Source: RGIG8775 sp045612185
GTDB lineage: Bacteria > Bacillota > Clostridia > Oscillospirales > CAG-272
Assembly (NCBI GenBank): GCA_045612185.1
Contig: JAZKYO010000103.1
Location: forward strand, 1 to 64,000
DNA length: 64,000 nt
Direction of reading: 5' to 3'
The notes under the pieces are model-generated. The model was not told where the DNA came from, made no database searches, and worked only from the letters and a program-made list of their open reading frames with translations. Position 1 is the first letter of the stretch. Every line of letters begins with the position of its first letter. Below, one piece after another: positions 51,456 through 59,810 of the stretch. A program made the translations under genes and the position numbers.

Positions 51456-52520
51456 TTAATTATTCTTTAATTTTTCCGCAGTGTCAGCGGTTATAAGCGC
51501 GTCAATCATTTCACTGATATTTCCGTTAAGGAAGTTTTCAAGAGAATAGAGAGTTACGCCTATTCTATGGTCGGTTACGCGCCCCTGAGGATAATTGTAG
51601 GTTCTTATGCGCTCGCTTCGGTCACCTGTTCCGACCTGGCTCTTTCTCTCGGACGCTATCTTTTCAGACTGTTCGGTTTGTTTGATATCGTAAAGCTTTG
51701 CTCTTAGCATTTTCAAAGCCTTGTCCTTGTTTTTGAACTGGCTTCGTTCTTCCTGACATTCAATTACGATGCCGCTGGGCTTGTGTGTAAGCCTTACCGC
51801 GGATTCTGTCTTGTTTATGTGCTGACCGCCAGCACCGCTGGATTTGCAGGACTCAAAAATCAAATCAGCGGGGTTGATTTCTATTTCAACGTCCTCAACC
51901 TCGGGAAGAACCGCAACCGTGGCGGTTGAGGTTTGAATACGTCCCTGCGATTCAGTTTCGGGAACGCGCTGTACGCGATGTACACCACTCTCAAATTTGA
52001 AACGAGAATATGCGCCGTCTCCCTCTATAACGAAGGAAATTTCTCTGTAACCGCCCAATTCGGTTTCGTTGGAGTTCATAACCGAAGTCTTGAAACCAAC
52101 CGTTTCGGCATACATAGAGTACATTCTGTAAAGGACCGCGGCAAAAAGAGCCGCTTCTTCGCCTCCCGCGCCCGCGCGTATTTCAACAATAACGTTTTTG
52201 TCGTCGTTGGGATCTCGGGGAAGAAGCAAAACCTTAAGCTCATCAAGCAGCACTTCAATCGTTTTCTGACAATTCTTAAACTCCTCGTTAACCATTTCGC
52301 GCATATCCGCGTCAAGGGATTCTTCGAGCATTTCGCGAGCGTCACGCATATCGCTTTCAACTTTTTTGTATTCTCTGAACTTCTCGATTATAGGAGTTAA
52401 CGCCTTGTATTCCTTCATCAAGCGAGTGTATTCTTCCTGATTTGAAAAAATATCGGGATTTGCAAGTTCGTTTTCAATTTCAATATATTTTTCTTCTGCT
52501 GATTTCAACTTTTCAAGCAT
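51456..52520 (-). CDS. prfA: Peptide chain release factor 1
   Basis: 354 residues. The catalytic GGQ is at 231-233 (SGAGGQHINKTESAVRLTH) and the codon-recognition PxT tripeptide reads PET (187-189, in RVQRVPETESQGRIQTS). The distance between the two identifies RF1, which ends translation at UAA and UAG. Eleven bases lie between its stop and ywlC. No HemK/PrmC methyltransferase gene is adjacent, although it often follows prfA. Confidence 0.97.
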   Translation of the reverse strand: MLEKLKSAEEKYIEIENELANPDIFSNQEEYTRLMKEYKALTPIIEKFREYKKVESDMRDAREMLEESLDADMREMVNEEFKNCQKTIEVLLDELKVLLLPRDPNDDKNVIVEIRAGAGGEEAALFAAVLYRMYSMYAETVGFKTSVMNSNETELGGYREISFVIEGDGAYSRFKFESGVHRVQRVPETESQGRIQTSTATVAVLPEVEDVEIEINPADLIFESCKSSGAGGQHINKTESAVRLTHKPSGIVIECQEERSQFKNKDKALKMLRAKLYDIKQTEQSEKIASERKSQVGTGDRSERIRTYNYPQGRVTDHRIGVTLYSLENFLNGNISEMIDALITADTAEKLKNN

Positions 52521-52543
52521 AAATGAATAAGCCTCTCAAAAAA

Positions 52544-53911
52544 TTAGTTTTTGGAAAAAGCGCAAAACGCTCTGTATGTCTCGTAAATGTCAACCTTTGA
52601 AATCACCTCGTAAGGCGCGTGCATGGAAATAACGGGAACTCCTAAGTCAATGGTGTCAATATTGTGATTGGCAACGTATTTTGCGACGGTTCCGCCTCCG
52701 CCAACGTCAACCTTGCCAAGCTCGCCCGTTTGCCAAAGAACGTTTTCTCCGTCCATTACCGAGCGAAGCCAGGCGATATATTCCGCGCTTGCGTCGTTTG
52801 TACTGCTTTTACCGCGAGCGCCCGTGTACTTTGTAAGTATAGCTCCGCAAGAGAGTAAAGGAGAATTCATTTTTTCAAATACGTCGGCAAAATTGGGGTC
52901 AAATGCCGCCGAAACATCGGCAGACAAGCATTTTGAGTTTGCTCGTACTTTATATACGTTTGCGTCGAGAGTTTCTGAAATATCACAAAGCAGGTCGGTA
53001 AAAAGATCGGCTTGCATGCCGGTGTTTCCTTCGCTTCCGGTTTCTTCTTTGTCAGCGAGAATGCACATAAGCGATTTTCCGCAATCAGCGTTTTCAAAAA
53101 TTGCGGAAAGTGCGGGATAAGCGCATACTCTGTCATCATGTCCGTAAGCGCCTATAAGTGAACGGTCAAAACCGATGTCGCGCGCTTTCATAGCGGGAAC
53201 AGCCGAAAGCTCTGCGGAAAGGAAATCGCTTTCCTCAATACCATACTTCTCGTTGAGAATCTTAAGAATATTTAGCTTTATAGACTTGTTGTCTCCGTCG
53301 TCACAGGGAATACTTCCTATAAGAACGTTGAGCTTTTCAGCAGGCACAGCGCTGCCAAGCGGTTTTTGGTCATCACCGTGGCTGAGATGTGGAAGAAGGT
53401 CGTTAATATAGAAAACCGGGTCGCTGTCATCTTCGCCGATAATTACGTCAATAACACTTCCATCCTTTTTCGCGATTACACCGTGAAGCGCAAGAGGAAT
53501 GGCGAGCCACTGATATTTTCTGATGCCTCCGTAATAGTGGGTCTTAAAGAAGCCCATGCCACCCTCGTCATAAAGAGGGCATTGCTTAAGGTCGATTCTC
53601 GGGGAGTCGATATGAGCCGCAGAAATTCTGAATCCGTTTTCAATAGATTCGTTTCCTATCGTGAAAAGGAAAATATTCTTGCCGCGGTTGTTGTAATAAT
53701 ACTTGCCGCTTTTTTCTACCTTGTCACCGAAATCGTAGGGAACAAATCCGTGCTTTTCCGCTTCGGCAAGCGCATATTTTACAGCCTCGCGTTCTGTTTT
53801 TGCGGCGTCGAGAAATTTCATATATCCTTTGGAATACTCAAAAGCCTTTTCAAGCTCTTCATTTCCGAATTTTTCGTAAAAACTTTCCTTCTTGTATTCA
53901 AGATTTTCCAT
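52544..53911 (-). CDS. M18 family aminopeptidase
   Basis: 455 residues. Zinc-site features in order: AAHIDSPRID (first histidine), GHDDRVCAYPALSA, DKEETGSEGNTGM with the catalytic glutamates, and SMHAPYEVISK (last histidine). This is the M18 (aspartyl aminopeptidase/aminopeptidase I) pattern; the enzyme trims acidic or neutral N-terminal residues in the cytosol as a large oligomer. It is inside a housekeeping minus-strand operon between coaE and prfA. Confidence 0.93.
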   Translation of the reverse strand: MENLEYKKESFYEKFGNEELEKAFEYSKGYMKFLDAAKTEREAVKYALAEAEKHGFVPYDFGDKVEKSGKYYYNNRGKNIFLFTIGNESIENGFRISAAHIDSPRIDLKQCPLYDEGGMGFFKTHYYGGIRKYQWLAIPLALHGVIAKKDGSVIDVIIGEDDSDPVFYINDLLPHLSHGDDQKPLGSAVPAEKLNVLIGSIPCDDGDNKSIKLNILKILNEKYGIEESDFLSAELSAVPAMKARDIGFDRSLIGAYGHDDRVCAYPALSAIFENADCGKSLMCILADKEETGSEGNTGMQADLFTDLLCDISETLDANVYKVRANSKCLSADVSAAFDPNFADVFEKMNSPLLSCGAILTKYTGARGKSSTNDASAEYIAWLRSVMDGENVLWQTGELGKVDVGGGGTVAKYVANHNIDTIDLGVPVISMHAPYEVISKVDIYETYRAFCAFSKN

Positions 53912-53929
53912 AATTCTGTCCTTTCGGGA

Positions 53930-54532
53930 TTAAATAAGCTTTTCTTTTTTTAAAATTTCGATTATCTGTTCTTCCGAGGTATTGTCGGGGGAGTCGTTTA
54001 CAACCGTGTAATTGGCGCGCGACGTAAAATACTCGTCGGGCTGTTGGGCGTTAATTCGCATTAATGCCTGCTCTCTTGTAAGGGAATCACGTTCCATAAT
54101 TCTTTTTAAACGGGTTTCTTTGTCGCATATCACGGCTATTGAAAAGTCGCATTCAAAGGCAAGCTCCGATTCAAAAAGCACAGGCGCGTCTATAACCACA
54201 GCTGTGTTTCCGTTTTGGTAACACTTATCAATAATTTCATGAGTTTTGTCAATTATGTACTTGTGTGTGATTTTTTCAAGCAACTCAACTTTTTGGTGGC
54301 TGCCGTCGGAAAAAACTATCTTTGCAAGATCCTTGCGGTTTAACGTGCCGTCACCGTTAAGTATTGAATCTCCAAAATTTTTCACTAACTCGTCAACACA
54401 GCGGGAAGGTGGGATAAGCAAGTCGTGATAAACGCTGTCGGTATCGATGCAATAAATGTTGTACCTTTCAAAAACCGAGTAGCTAAAGCTTTTTCCCGCA
54501 CCCGTAGGTCCGGTAAGTCCGATTATTTTCAT
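53930..54532 (-). CDS. coaE: Dephospho-CoA kinase
   Basis: 200 residues: P-loop GPTGAGKS (8-15), IDTDSVYHDL, the lid region and VIDAPVLFESELAFECDFSIAV, RLKRIMERDSLTREQALMRINAQQ. It adds the 3'-phosphate that completes coenzyme A. Its ATG shares a base with the stop of the upstream oxidoreductase gene (TAATG), so the two are translationally coupled. Confidence 0.95.
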   Translation of the reverse strand: MKIIGLTGPTGAGKSFSYSVFERYNIYCIDTDSVYHDLLIPPSRCVDELVKNFGDSILNGDGTLNRKDLAKIVFSDGSHQKVELLEKITHKYIIDKTHEIIDKCYQNGNTAVVIDAPVLFESELAFECDFSIAVICDKETRLKRIMERDSLTREQALMRINAQQPDEYFTSRANYTVVNDSPDNTSEEQIIEILKKEKLI

Positions 54533-55677
54533 TACAACACCTCAACTTTTTTCCATTTTCGTGTTTCAGCAGATGAGTAAGCCGCCTCCATAACGCTTTG
54601 CACGTATGCCGCGTCTCTGAAGCTCGGAGCGGTTTGAACACCGCTGTAAACCGAGTTAAGGAAATTGTAAATACTTGACACGTGACCGCGAAGCCACCCC
54701 GAAGACGCTTTGGGGGATGGGAACACACCCTGAGGCTCCGGGTAGCGTCCTACACATTCAATTTTGGTGTATCCCTTGTAACCGCCAAGCTCGCTGTCTT
54801 TTTCCGAATTATCGTAAAAATGTAACCAGTTGCAATCCATAAGCGAAAATTTGATAGACGCCTTTTCGCCGTAAATATCAAGAATTATATCGTCGTTTGC
54901 GCCCACAGCTACCTTGCTGGCTGAAATTGTTCCACATGCTCCGTTTTTTAGCTTGGCAAGCATATAGAAAGCTTCGTCGGCATTGGTCTGCCACGGCTTT
55001 CCGTCCATTCCCGTACGCTCGTTATACGCAATTTGAGTCATTGTACAAACCTCGTCAAATTCTCCGCACAGGTGATATATCAGGTCAATAACGTGAGAGC
55101 CGAGGTCAAAAAGAACACCGCCACCGCAAATATCCCTGTTTTGCTTCCACCCCGCCTTTTTCTCAGTCAATACGGCACTGCTATGAAGATAGGAAATGTT
55201 GAACGATAATATTCTGCCAAGCCTGCCCTCATCAATTATCTGCTTTGCACGAATAATCGGCGCTATGAAACGGTTGTTGAAAACGATATTGTGAATTTTT
55301 TCGCTCTTTTCGGCGAGATTCGCAATCTCAAACGCCTGCGCGGCGCTTACACATAAAGGCTTTTCGCAGTATATGTGCTTGCCTGCGGCAATTGCTTTTT
55401 TTAGCGTTTCATAGTGATATATGTTTGGTGTACAAATATCAATTACGTCGATATCGGGAGAATTGATTATATCTTCCTCGTTATCAGTACCGAAATCAAA
55501 AGAGTGTTTTTGACAAACCGCGTTTGATTTTTCAAGGCTTGTGGTACAAACCGCCGCAACTCGTGCTTCAAAGGGCAGTTCATTCATAAAAAAACCGAAA
55601 TTTTGTATAGCGTAAGAATGGGTTTTACCCATAGAGCCAAAGCCCAGAAGTCCGACTTTAATTTCTTTTTTTGCCAT
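54532..55677 (-). CDS. Gfo/Idh/MocA family oxidoreductase
   Basis: 381 residues. N-terminal Rossmann domain VGLLGFGSMGKTHSYA, the family motif YCEKPLCVSAA (residues about 115-125) with its catalytic lysine, and a C-terminal sheet domain with GGGVLFDLGSHVIDLIYHLCG, where the histidine is the usual proton shuttle. Members oxidise or reduce sugars or inositols using bound NAD(P). First gene of the minus-strand run that includes coaE, prfA and the topoisomerase; an odd partner for housekeeping genes, perhaps a recent insertion at the operon head. Confidence 0.88.
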   Translation of the reverse strand: MAKKEIKVGLLGFGSMGKTHSYAIQNFGFFMNELPFEARVAAVCTTSLEKSNAVCQKHSFDFGTDNEEDIINSPDIDVIDICTPNIYHYETLKKAIAAGKHIYCEKPLCVSAAQAFEIANLAEKSEKIHNIVFNNRFIAPIIRAKQIIDEGRLGRILSFNISYLHSSAVLTEKKAGWKQNRDICGGGVLFDLGSHVIDLIYHLCGEFDEVCTMTQIAYNERTGMDGKPWQTNADEAFYMLAKLKNGACGTISASKVAVGANDDIILDIYGEKASIKFSLMDCNWLHFYDNSEKDSELGGYKGYTKIECVGRYPEPQGVFPSPKASSGWLRGHVSSIYNFLNSVYSGVQTAPSFRDAAYVQSVMEAAYSSAETRKWKKVEVL

Positions 55678-55717
55678 AAAACGCCCTCCCGAAAATAGTT
55701 ATACAAACTCAAATTAT

Positions 55718-55746
55718 ATTATACACCAAATTAAAAAAATTTTCAA
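55718..55746 (-). promoter_or_regulatory. SigA-type promoter of the Gfo/Idh-coaE-prfA operon
   Basis: On the minus strand TTGAAA (55741-55746) and TATAAT (55718-55723), 17-base spacer, 40 bases before the start at 55677; GGGAGG precedes the ATG. Confidence 0.75.
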
Positions 55747-55853
55747 GTATTTTAATGAAAAATAACATATTTAATATTGCGCAAAAAAAGCACCGATCTG
55801 GTTTACGAGCAGAGGGCTCCAATTGCCCAAGCTGGTTCAAACCATAATCGATG

Positions 55854-55909
55854 CTAATAATAGTATACCATAAAATCCGAAAAAATCACCCCCTAAAGCG
55901 AAAAAAGTT
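55854..55909 (+). repeat. Imperfect direct repeat, copy 1
   Basis: 56 bases beginning CTAATAATAGTATACCA; identical at about 47 of 56 positions, without gaps, to copy 2 at 56127-56182. Both copies are in the same reading frame. Copy 1 has TAA where copy 2 has CAA. Confidence 0.75.
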
Positions 55910-56425
55910 TCTGGAAAAGTTTCGACAAAATCCACAAAAGCTACAAGGCGGTCACTTGACGAAGACTTTGATACAGATACTTTCTTCGCCAATGCGCTTG
56001 ATTTTTATTATGTTGCAGATGAGTTATTTAACAATGATAACAATATTGTTTTGAATATAGTTAGAAGGCAATCCACAAGAAGTGCTACCCGGGAGAAACA
56101 TCCCAACACTTCAAGCGAACTGCCCTCTAATAATAGTATACCACAAAAATCTCAAAAGTCAACCTCTGAAGCGAAAAAAGTTGTTCCGCAAGAATGGGTT
56201 GGTTCGGAAAAACGACGTGGTTGGCAAGAGCGAATTAATGAGGCTATTAAAGAAAACCGAGTTATAGACTACAACAAAGAAAAGAGAACCGATCTGTCAG
56301 TGATCGCCCAGCATACAAGGTTGGGTAATATAACAGATAGTTCTCTCAAGACTAGTATATCAGAATTTCATAAAAAAGTCAAGGGTTTAAAAGTGAGTAA
56401 TGAGGTTTCTAGCCTCAAAGACTAA
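55874..56425 (+). pseudogene. Degenerate gene remnant, lysine/serine-rich, origin unknown
   Basis: The frame is open from just after a TAA at 55871 to the stop at 56425 (about 183 codons), with no ATG or GTG and only a TTG at 56051 that has no ribosome site. The peptide contains KATRRSLDEDFDTDTFF, a style seen in large polyvalent proteins of conjugative elements and phages, then a charged second half (WVGSEKRRGWQERINEAIKEN) ending KGLKVSNEVSSLKD. Because the duplicated segment reads through as NNSIPQ in copy 2 and stops as NNSIP* in copy 1, a nonsense change within a formerly longer gene is likely. Mobile-element origin is an inference from style only. Confidence 0.5.
56127..56182 (+). repeat. 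Imperfect direct repeat, copy 2
   Basis: Second copy of the 56-base unit at 55854-55909, 273 bases downstream (91 codons), in frame with it. It encodes NNSIPQKSQKSTSEAKKV. Confidence 0.75.
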
Positions 56426-56518
56426 ATAATGGCTATGTTTTGCCGTGTGTGTGGCGAGATTTATGAATTAAAATCCATTATAATTAAATTGCAGATACTC
56501 ATTCGGGGGGAAAACGGT

Positions 56519-58468
56519 ATGCTAAAAAATGATGATAACAAATTAATTTATTCTTTGAGAGGTGAAACTGTTACTGTTGAGCCGTGGGGCGAAAACGCTT
56601 TTAGAGTAAGAGCGACCAAGAAAAAGGCTTTTTCCGAAAAGCTTGGCGCGCTTACTGAAGCTGTTGAAAATATTAATGCTGACATCTCGGTATCCGATGC
56701 ATTTGCCGAGATTACCAACGGCGGTATAAAAGCCAAAATTGACGCCTATGGAAAAATCACCTTTTTTAACGGAAACAATAAAATTCTTGAGGAGTTTTAC
56801 AGAATAAAAACCGTACCTACCACGCACATCAACAGTCTACATTTAGCGGCTCGTGAATACGTGGGAATCAGCCGAGGGGCATGGGAAATTAATCTCAGGT
56901 TTGAAAGCAATGACAGTGAAAGACTTTTTGGTATGGGGCAGTACCAACAGCCTTATCTCGACCTTGCGGGATGCACCCTTGAGCTTGTTCAGCGAAATGG
57001 TCAGATTACCGTTCCTTTTGTGCTTTCAAGTCTTGGGTACGGGTTTCTTTGGAATACTCCCGCAAGCGGAAAAGTGACGTTTGGAAAGAACTTGACCGAG
57101 TGGCACTTTAACATGGAAGAAGAAATCGACTATTATATTTGCGTTGGTTCAACACCTGCGGAAATAGTTGAGACTTATACTGCCGCTGTTGGCCGCGCTC
57201 CCGAAATGCCGGAAAATCTTCTCGGACTTTGGCAAAGTAAGCTGAGATACGCTTCACAGCAAGAGGTGCTTTCTGTTGCCGAAGAATATAAGCGCCGCGG
57301 TATTCCTCTCGACGTTATCGTAATCGACTACATACATTGGACCCGTTTTGGCAACTGGGAGTTTGATCGGGAGGCTTTTCCAAATCCTGATGAAATGACA
57401 CAAAAGCTTATTGATATGGGAATAAAGCCCATGGTTTCGGTTTGGCCCGCCCTTGAACGTTCGAGCAAAAATTACACACCGATGCTTGAAAAAGGTTATT
57501 TGGTGGATACCGACAAAGGCTTACCGATTCACACCGATTTCTACAATCTCGCGTATTTTGACGTAACAAATTCCGATGCAAGAGACTACGTTTGGGAACA
57601 GCTGAAAAACGGTTACGTAAAGCATGGAATAAAACATTTTTGGCTTGATTGCGCCGAGCCCGAGTTCCGCGGTTATCACCTTGACAATTACAGATATTCC
57701 AACGGAAATACCACGATGGTGGCTAACGAATACCCCAAATATTACACCAAAATGGTTTGGGACGGACTTAAAGCAGAGGGGGAGAAAGAGGTTGTCAGTC
57801 TTGTAAGAAGTGCGTGGACGGGAAGCCAGAAGTACGGTGCGCTTGTTTGGTCGGGAGACATTGAATCCACCTTTGATGCGCTTAAGAATCAGGTTCAGGC
57901 GGGCATTAACATGGGAATTTGCGGATTCCCGTGGTGGACTACCGATACGGGCGGATTTATGCATGGTGATATTGATAGCCCCGCCTTTCAAGAGTTACTG
58001 GTAAGGTGGTTTGAGTATTCTACCTTCTGCCCGATTCTTCGTATGCACGGAGACCGTCAGTCCTCAAAGCACGTTCCCGACGGAACGAGATTCTTCGCAC
58101 CAAACGAGATTTGGAGCTACGGAGAAGAGGTTTACTGTATTCTCAAGAAATACGTAGAGCTTCGCGAGTCTCTTAAAGGATACATCAAGGAAAAAACGGT
58201 AGAAGCAAGCGAAACCGGCGCTCCGATTATCAGAGCCATGTTTTACGAATTCCCGAATGACAGCGAGTGCTGGAAGCTTTCCACGCAGTATATGTTCGGA
58301 GATAAATATCTCGTCGCCCCCATACTTGAGGCGGGAGCTGTGAAGCGCGAGCTTTATTTGCCAAACGGCAGTTGGAAAAACATTCATACTAATGAAATTA
58401 TTACAGGTGGTAGGTTTGTTAACGTTAACGCACCCATCGACGTTATCCCCGTATTTGAAAGATTATAA
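56519..58468 (+). CDS. Glycoside hydrolase family 31, probable alpha-xylosidase
   Basis: 649 residues from ATG 56519, preceded by GGGGGG; the frame runs back to 56429 without a ribosome site. An N-terminal beta-sandwich is followed by the GH31 barrel: VIVIDYIHWTRFGNWEF (267-282), nucleophile D377 in HFWLDCAEPE, RSAWTGSQKYGALVWSGD with the acid/base D447, GICGFPWWTTDTGGF and RWFEYSTFCPILRMHGD. GH31 includes alpha-glucosidases and alpha-xylosidases; being first in an operon with xylA and xylB strongly favours release of xylose from xyloglucan fragments. No signal peptide. Confidence 0.85.
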   Translation: MLKNDDNKLIYSLRGETVTVEPWGENAFRVRATKKKAFSEKLGALTEAVENINADISVSDAFAEITNGGIKAKIDAYGKITFFNGNNKILEEFYRIKTVPTTHINSLHLAAREYVGISRGAWEINLRFESNDSERLFGMGQYQQPYLDLAGCTLELVQRNGQITVPFVLSSLGYGFLWNTPASGKVTFGKNLTEWHFNMEEEIDYYICVGSTPAEIVETYTAAVGRAPEMPENLLGLWQSKLRYASQQEVLSVAEEYKRRGIPLDVIVIDYIHWTRFGNWEFDREAFPNPDEMTQKLIDMGIKPMVSVWPALERSSKNYTPMLEKGYLVDTDKGLPIHTDFYNLAYFDVTNSDARDYVWEQLKNGYVKHGIKHFWLDCAEPEFRGYHLDNYRYSNGNTTMVANEYPKYYTKMVWDGLKAEGEKEVVSLVRSAWTGSQKYGALVWSGDIESTFDALKNQVQAGINMGICGFPWWTTDTGGFMHGDIDSPAFQELLVRWFEYSTFCPILRMHGDRQSSKHVPDGTRFFAPNEIWSYGEEVYCILKKYVELRESLKGYIKEKTVEASETGAPIIRAMFYEFPNDSECWKLSTQYMFGDKYLVAPILEAGAVKRELYLPNGSWKNIHTNEIITGGRFVNVNAPIDVIPVFERL

Positions 58469-58482
58469 AAAGGAGAAATATT

Positions 58483-59802
58483 ATGAAAGAGTTCTTTGCC
58501 AATGTTCCTAAAATTGAATTTGAAGGAAAAAAGTCTAAAAATCCCATGGCGTTCCGTTATTACAACCCAGATGAGGTTATTGCGGGAAAGAAAATGAGAG
58601 ACCATCTCAAATTCGCGCTTTCGTATTGGCACACAATGTGCGGTGACGGTACCGATATGTTCGGCAGAGGCACAACCGACAAAACATTTGGCGGAGCTAC
58701 TCCTATGGCAATTTACGAAAACAAGGCTTACGCCGCTTTTGAGCTTATGAATAAGCTGTCGGTTGACTATTTCTGCTTCCATGACAGAGATATCGCGCCC
58801 GAGGGAGCTACACTTGCAGAGAGCAACAAGAATCTTGATTATATCAGCGATATTATCAAAGGTCTTATGGACGAAAACGGAAAAAAGCTTCTTTGGGGTA
58901 CTGCAAACTGCTTTAATCACCCTCGCTATATGCACGGTGCGGGAACCTCTCCTTATGCTGACGTTTTCGCTTTCGCGGCTGCGCAAATTAAAAAAGCACT
59001 TGAGCTTACCGTTAAATTTGGCGGTAACGGTTATGTGTTCTGGGGCGGAAGAGAGGGATACGAAACACTTCTTAATACCGACATGAAGTTTGAACTTGAT
59101 AACCTTGCAAGACTTATGACCATGGCTCGTGATTACGGACGAAAGATTGGCTTCAAGGGTGATTTCTACGTTGAACCCAAGCCCAAGGAACCCACAAAGC
59201 ACCAGTATGATTTTGATTCGGCAACGGTTCTTGGCTTCCTCAACAAGTATGGGCTTCAAAATGATTTCAAGCTCAATATTGAGGCAAATCACGCTACGCT
59301 CGCTACTCATACCTTTGAGCATGAGCTTGCGACAGCGCGTATCAACAACGCCTTTGGCTCTATTGACGCAAATCAGGGCGATATGCTTCTCGGTTGGGAT
59401 ACAGACCAGTTCCCGACGAATCTTTACGACACAACGCTTTGCATGCTCGAGGTTCTTCGTGCGGGCGGATTTACAAACGGCGGTCTTAACTTTGACGCAA
59501 AGGCTCGCCGCGGCTCGTTTACACCCGAGGACGTGGCTTACGCTTATATTGCGGGAATTGATGCGTTTGCCTTCGGATTCCGCGCGGCAATGAGACTTAT
59601 CGAGGACGGCAGAATAGACAACTTCCGCAATGACAGATATAAGAGCTACAACAGCGGTATCGGTGCTGAGATCCTTTCGGGTAAAGCTACGCTTGAGACT
59701 CTCGAAAAATACGCTCTTGAGCGTGGCGAAGTTGTTGACGTGGTTGAGTCGGGACGTCAGGAATATCTTGAGAACATACTCAACTCCGTGATGTTTGATT
59801 GA
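58483..59802 (+). CDS. xylA: Xylose isomerase
   Basis: 439 residues, class II size. The N-terminal block is FRYYNPDEVIAGKKM, then LSYWHTMCGDGTDMFG, FCFHDRDIAPEG with the catalytic histidine, YVFWGGREGYETLLNTD, KGDFYVEPKPKEPTKHQYD and LNIEANHATLATHTFEHEL (metal site). It converts D-xylose to D-xylulose using Mg2+ or Mn2+. AAAAGGAG precedes the ATG, 14 bases after the GH31 stop. Confidence 0.98.
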   Translation: MKEFFANVPKIEFEGKKSKNPMAFRYYNPDEVIAGKKMRDHLKFALSYWHTMCGDGTDMFGRGTTDKTFGGATPMAIYENKAYAAFELMNKLSVDYFCFHDRDIAPEGATLAESNKNLDYISDIIKGLMDENGKKLLWGTANCFNHPRYMHGAGTSPYADVFAFAAAQIKKALELTVKFGGNGYVFWGGREGYETLLNTDMKFELDNLARLMTMARDYGRKIGFKGDFYVEPKPKEPTKHQYDFDSATVLGFLNKYGLQNDFKLNIEANHATLATHTFEHELATARINNAFGSIDANQGDMLLGWDTDQFPTNLYDTTLCMLEVLRAGGFTNGGLNFDAKARRGSFTPEDVAYAYIAGIDAFAFGFRAAMRLIEDGRIDNFRNDRYKSYNSGIGAEILSGKATLETLEKYALERGEVVDVVESGRQEYLENILNSVMFD

Positions 59803-59810
59803 GGTTCGTT

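Larger units (their letters stand above)
55747..56518. other. Gene-poor stretch with a degenerate coding remnant
   Basis: This is the longest stretch of the window without an intact gene. It is A/T-rich and contains the 55854/56127 imperfect repeat, an open frame without a credible start (55874-56425) and, near 56479-56484, a TATAAT that may be the -10 of the GH31-xylA-xylB operon (its -35 region GAGATT is poor). No transposase, integrase, tRNA or terminal inverted repeat is recognised. Confidence 0.6.

Noticed and set aside
55799..55853. tRNA-like look (GGTTCAAACC with a GGGC/GCCC hairpin)
   Set aside because: The T-arm does not pair, the anticodon loop lacks U33 and there is no acceptor stem. 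The nested pairing GGTTT/AAACC and GGGC/GCCC is noted but is too weak to call an RNA or attachment site.
58384..59322. A 312-codon minus-strand frame across xylA
   Set aside because: Antisense to xylose isomerase; codon pattern and lack of a ribosome site mark it as a shadow.
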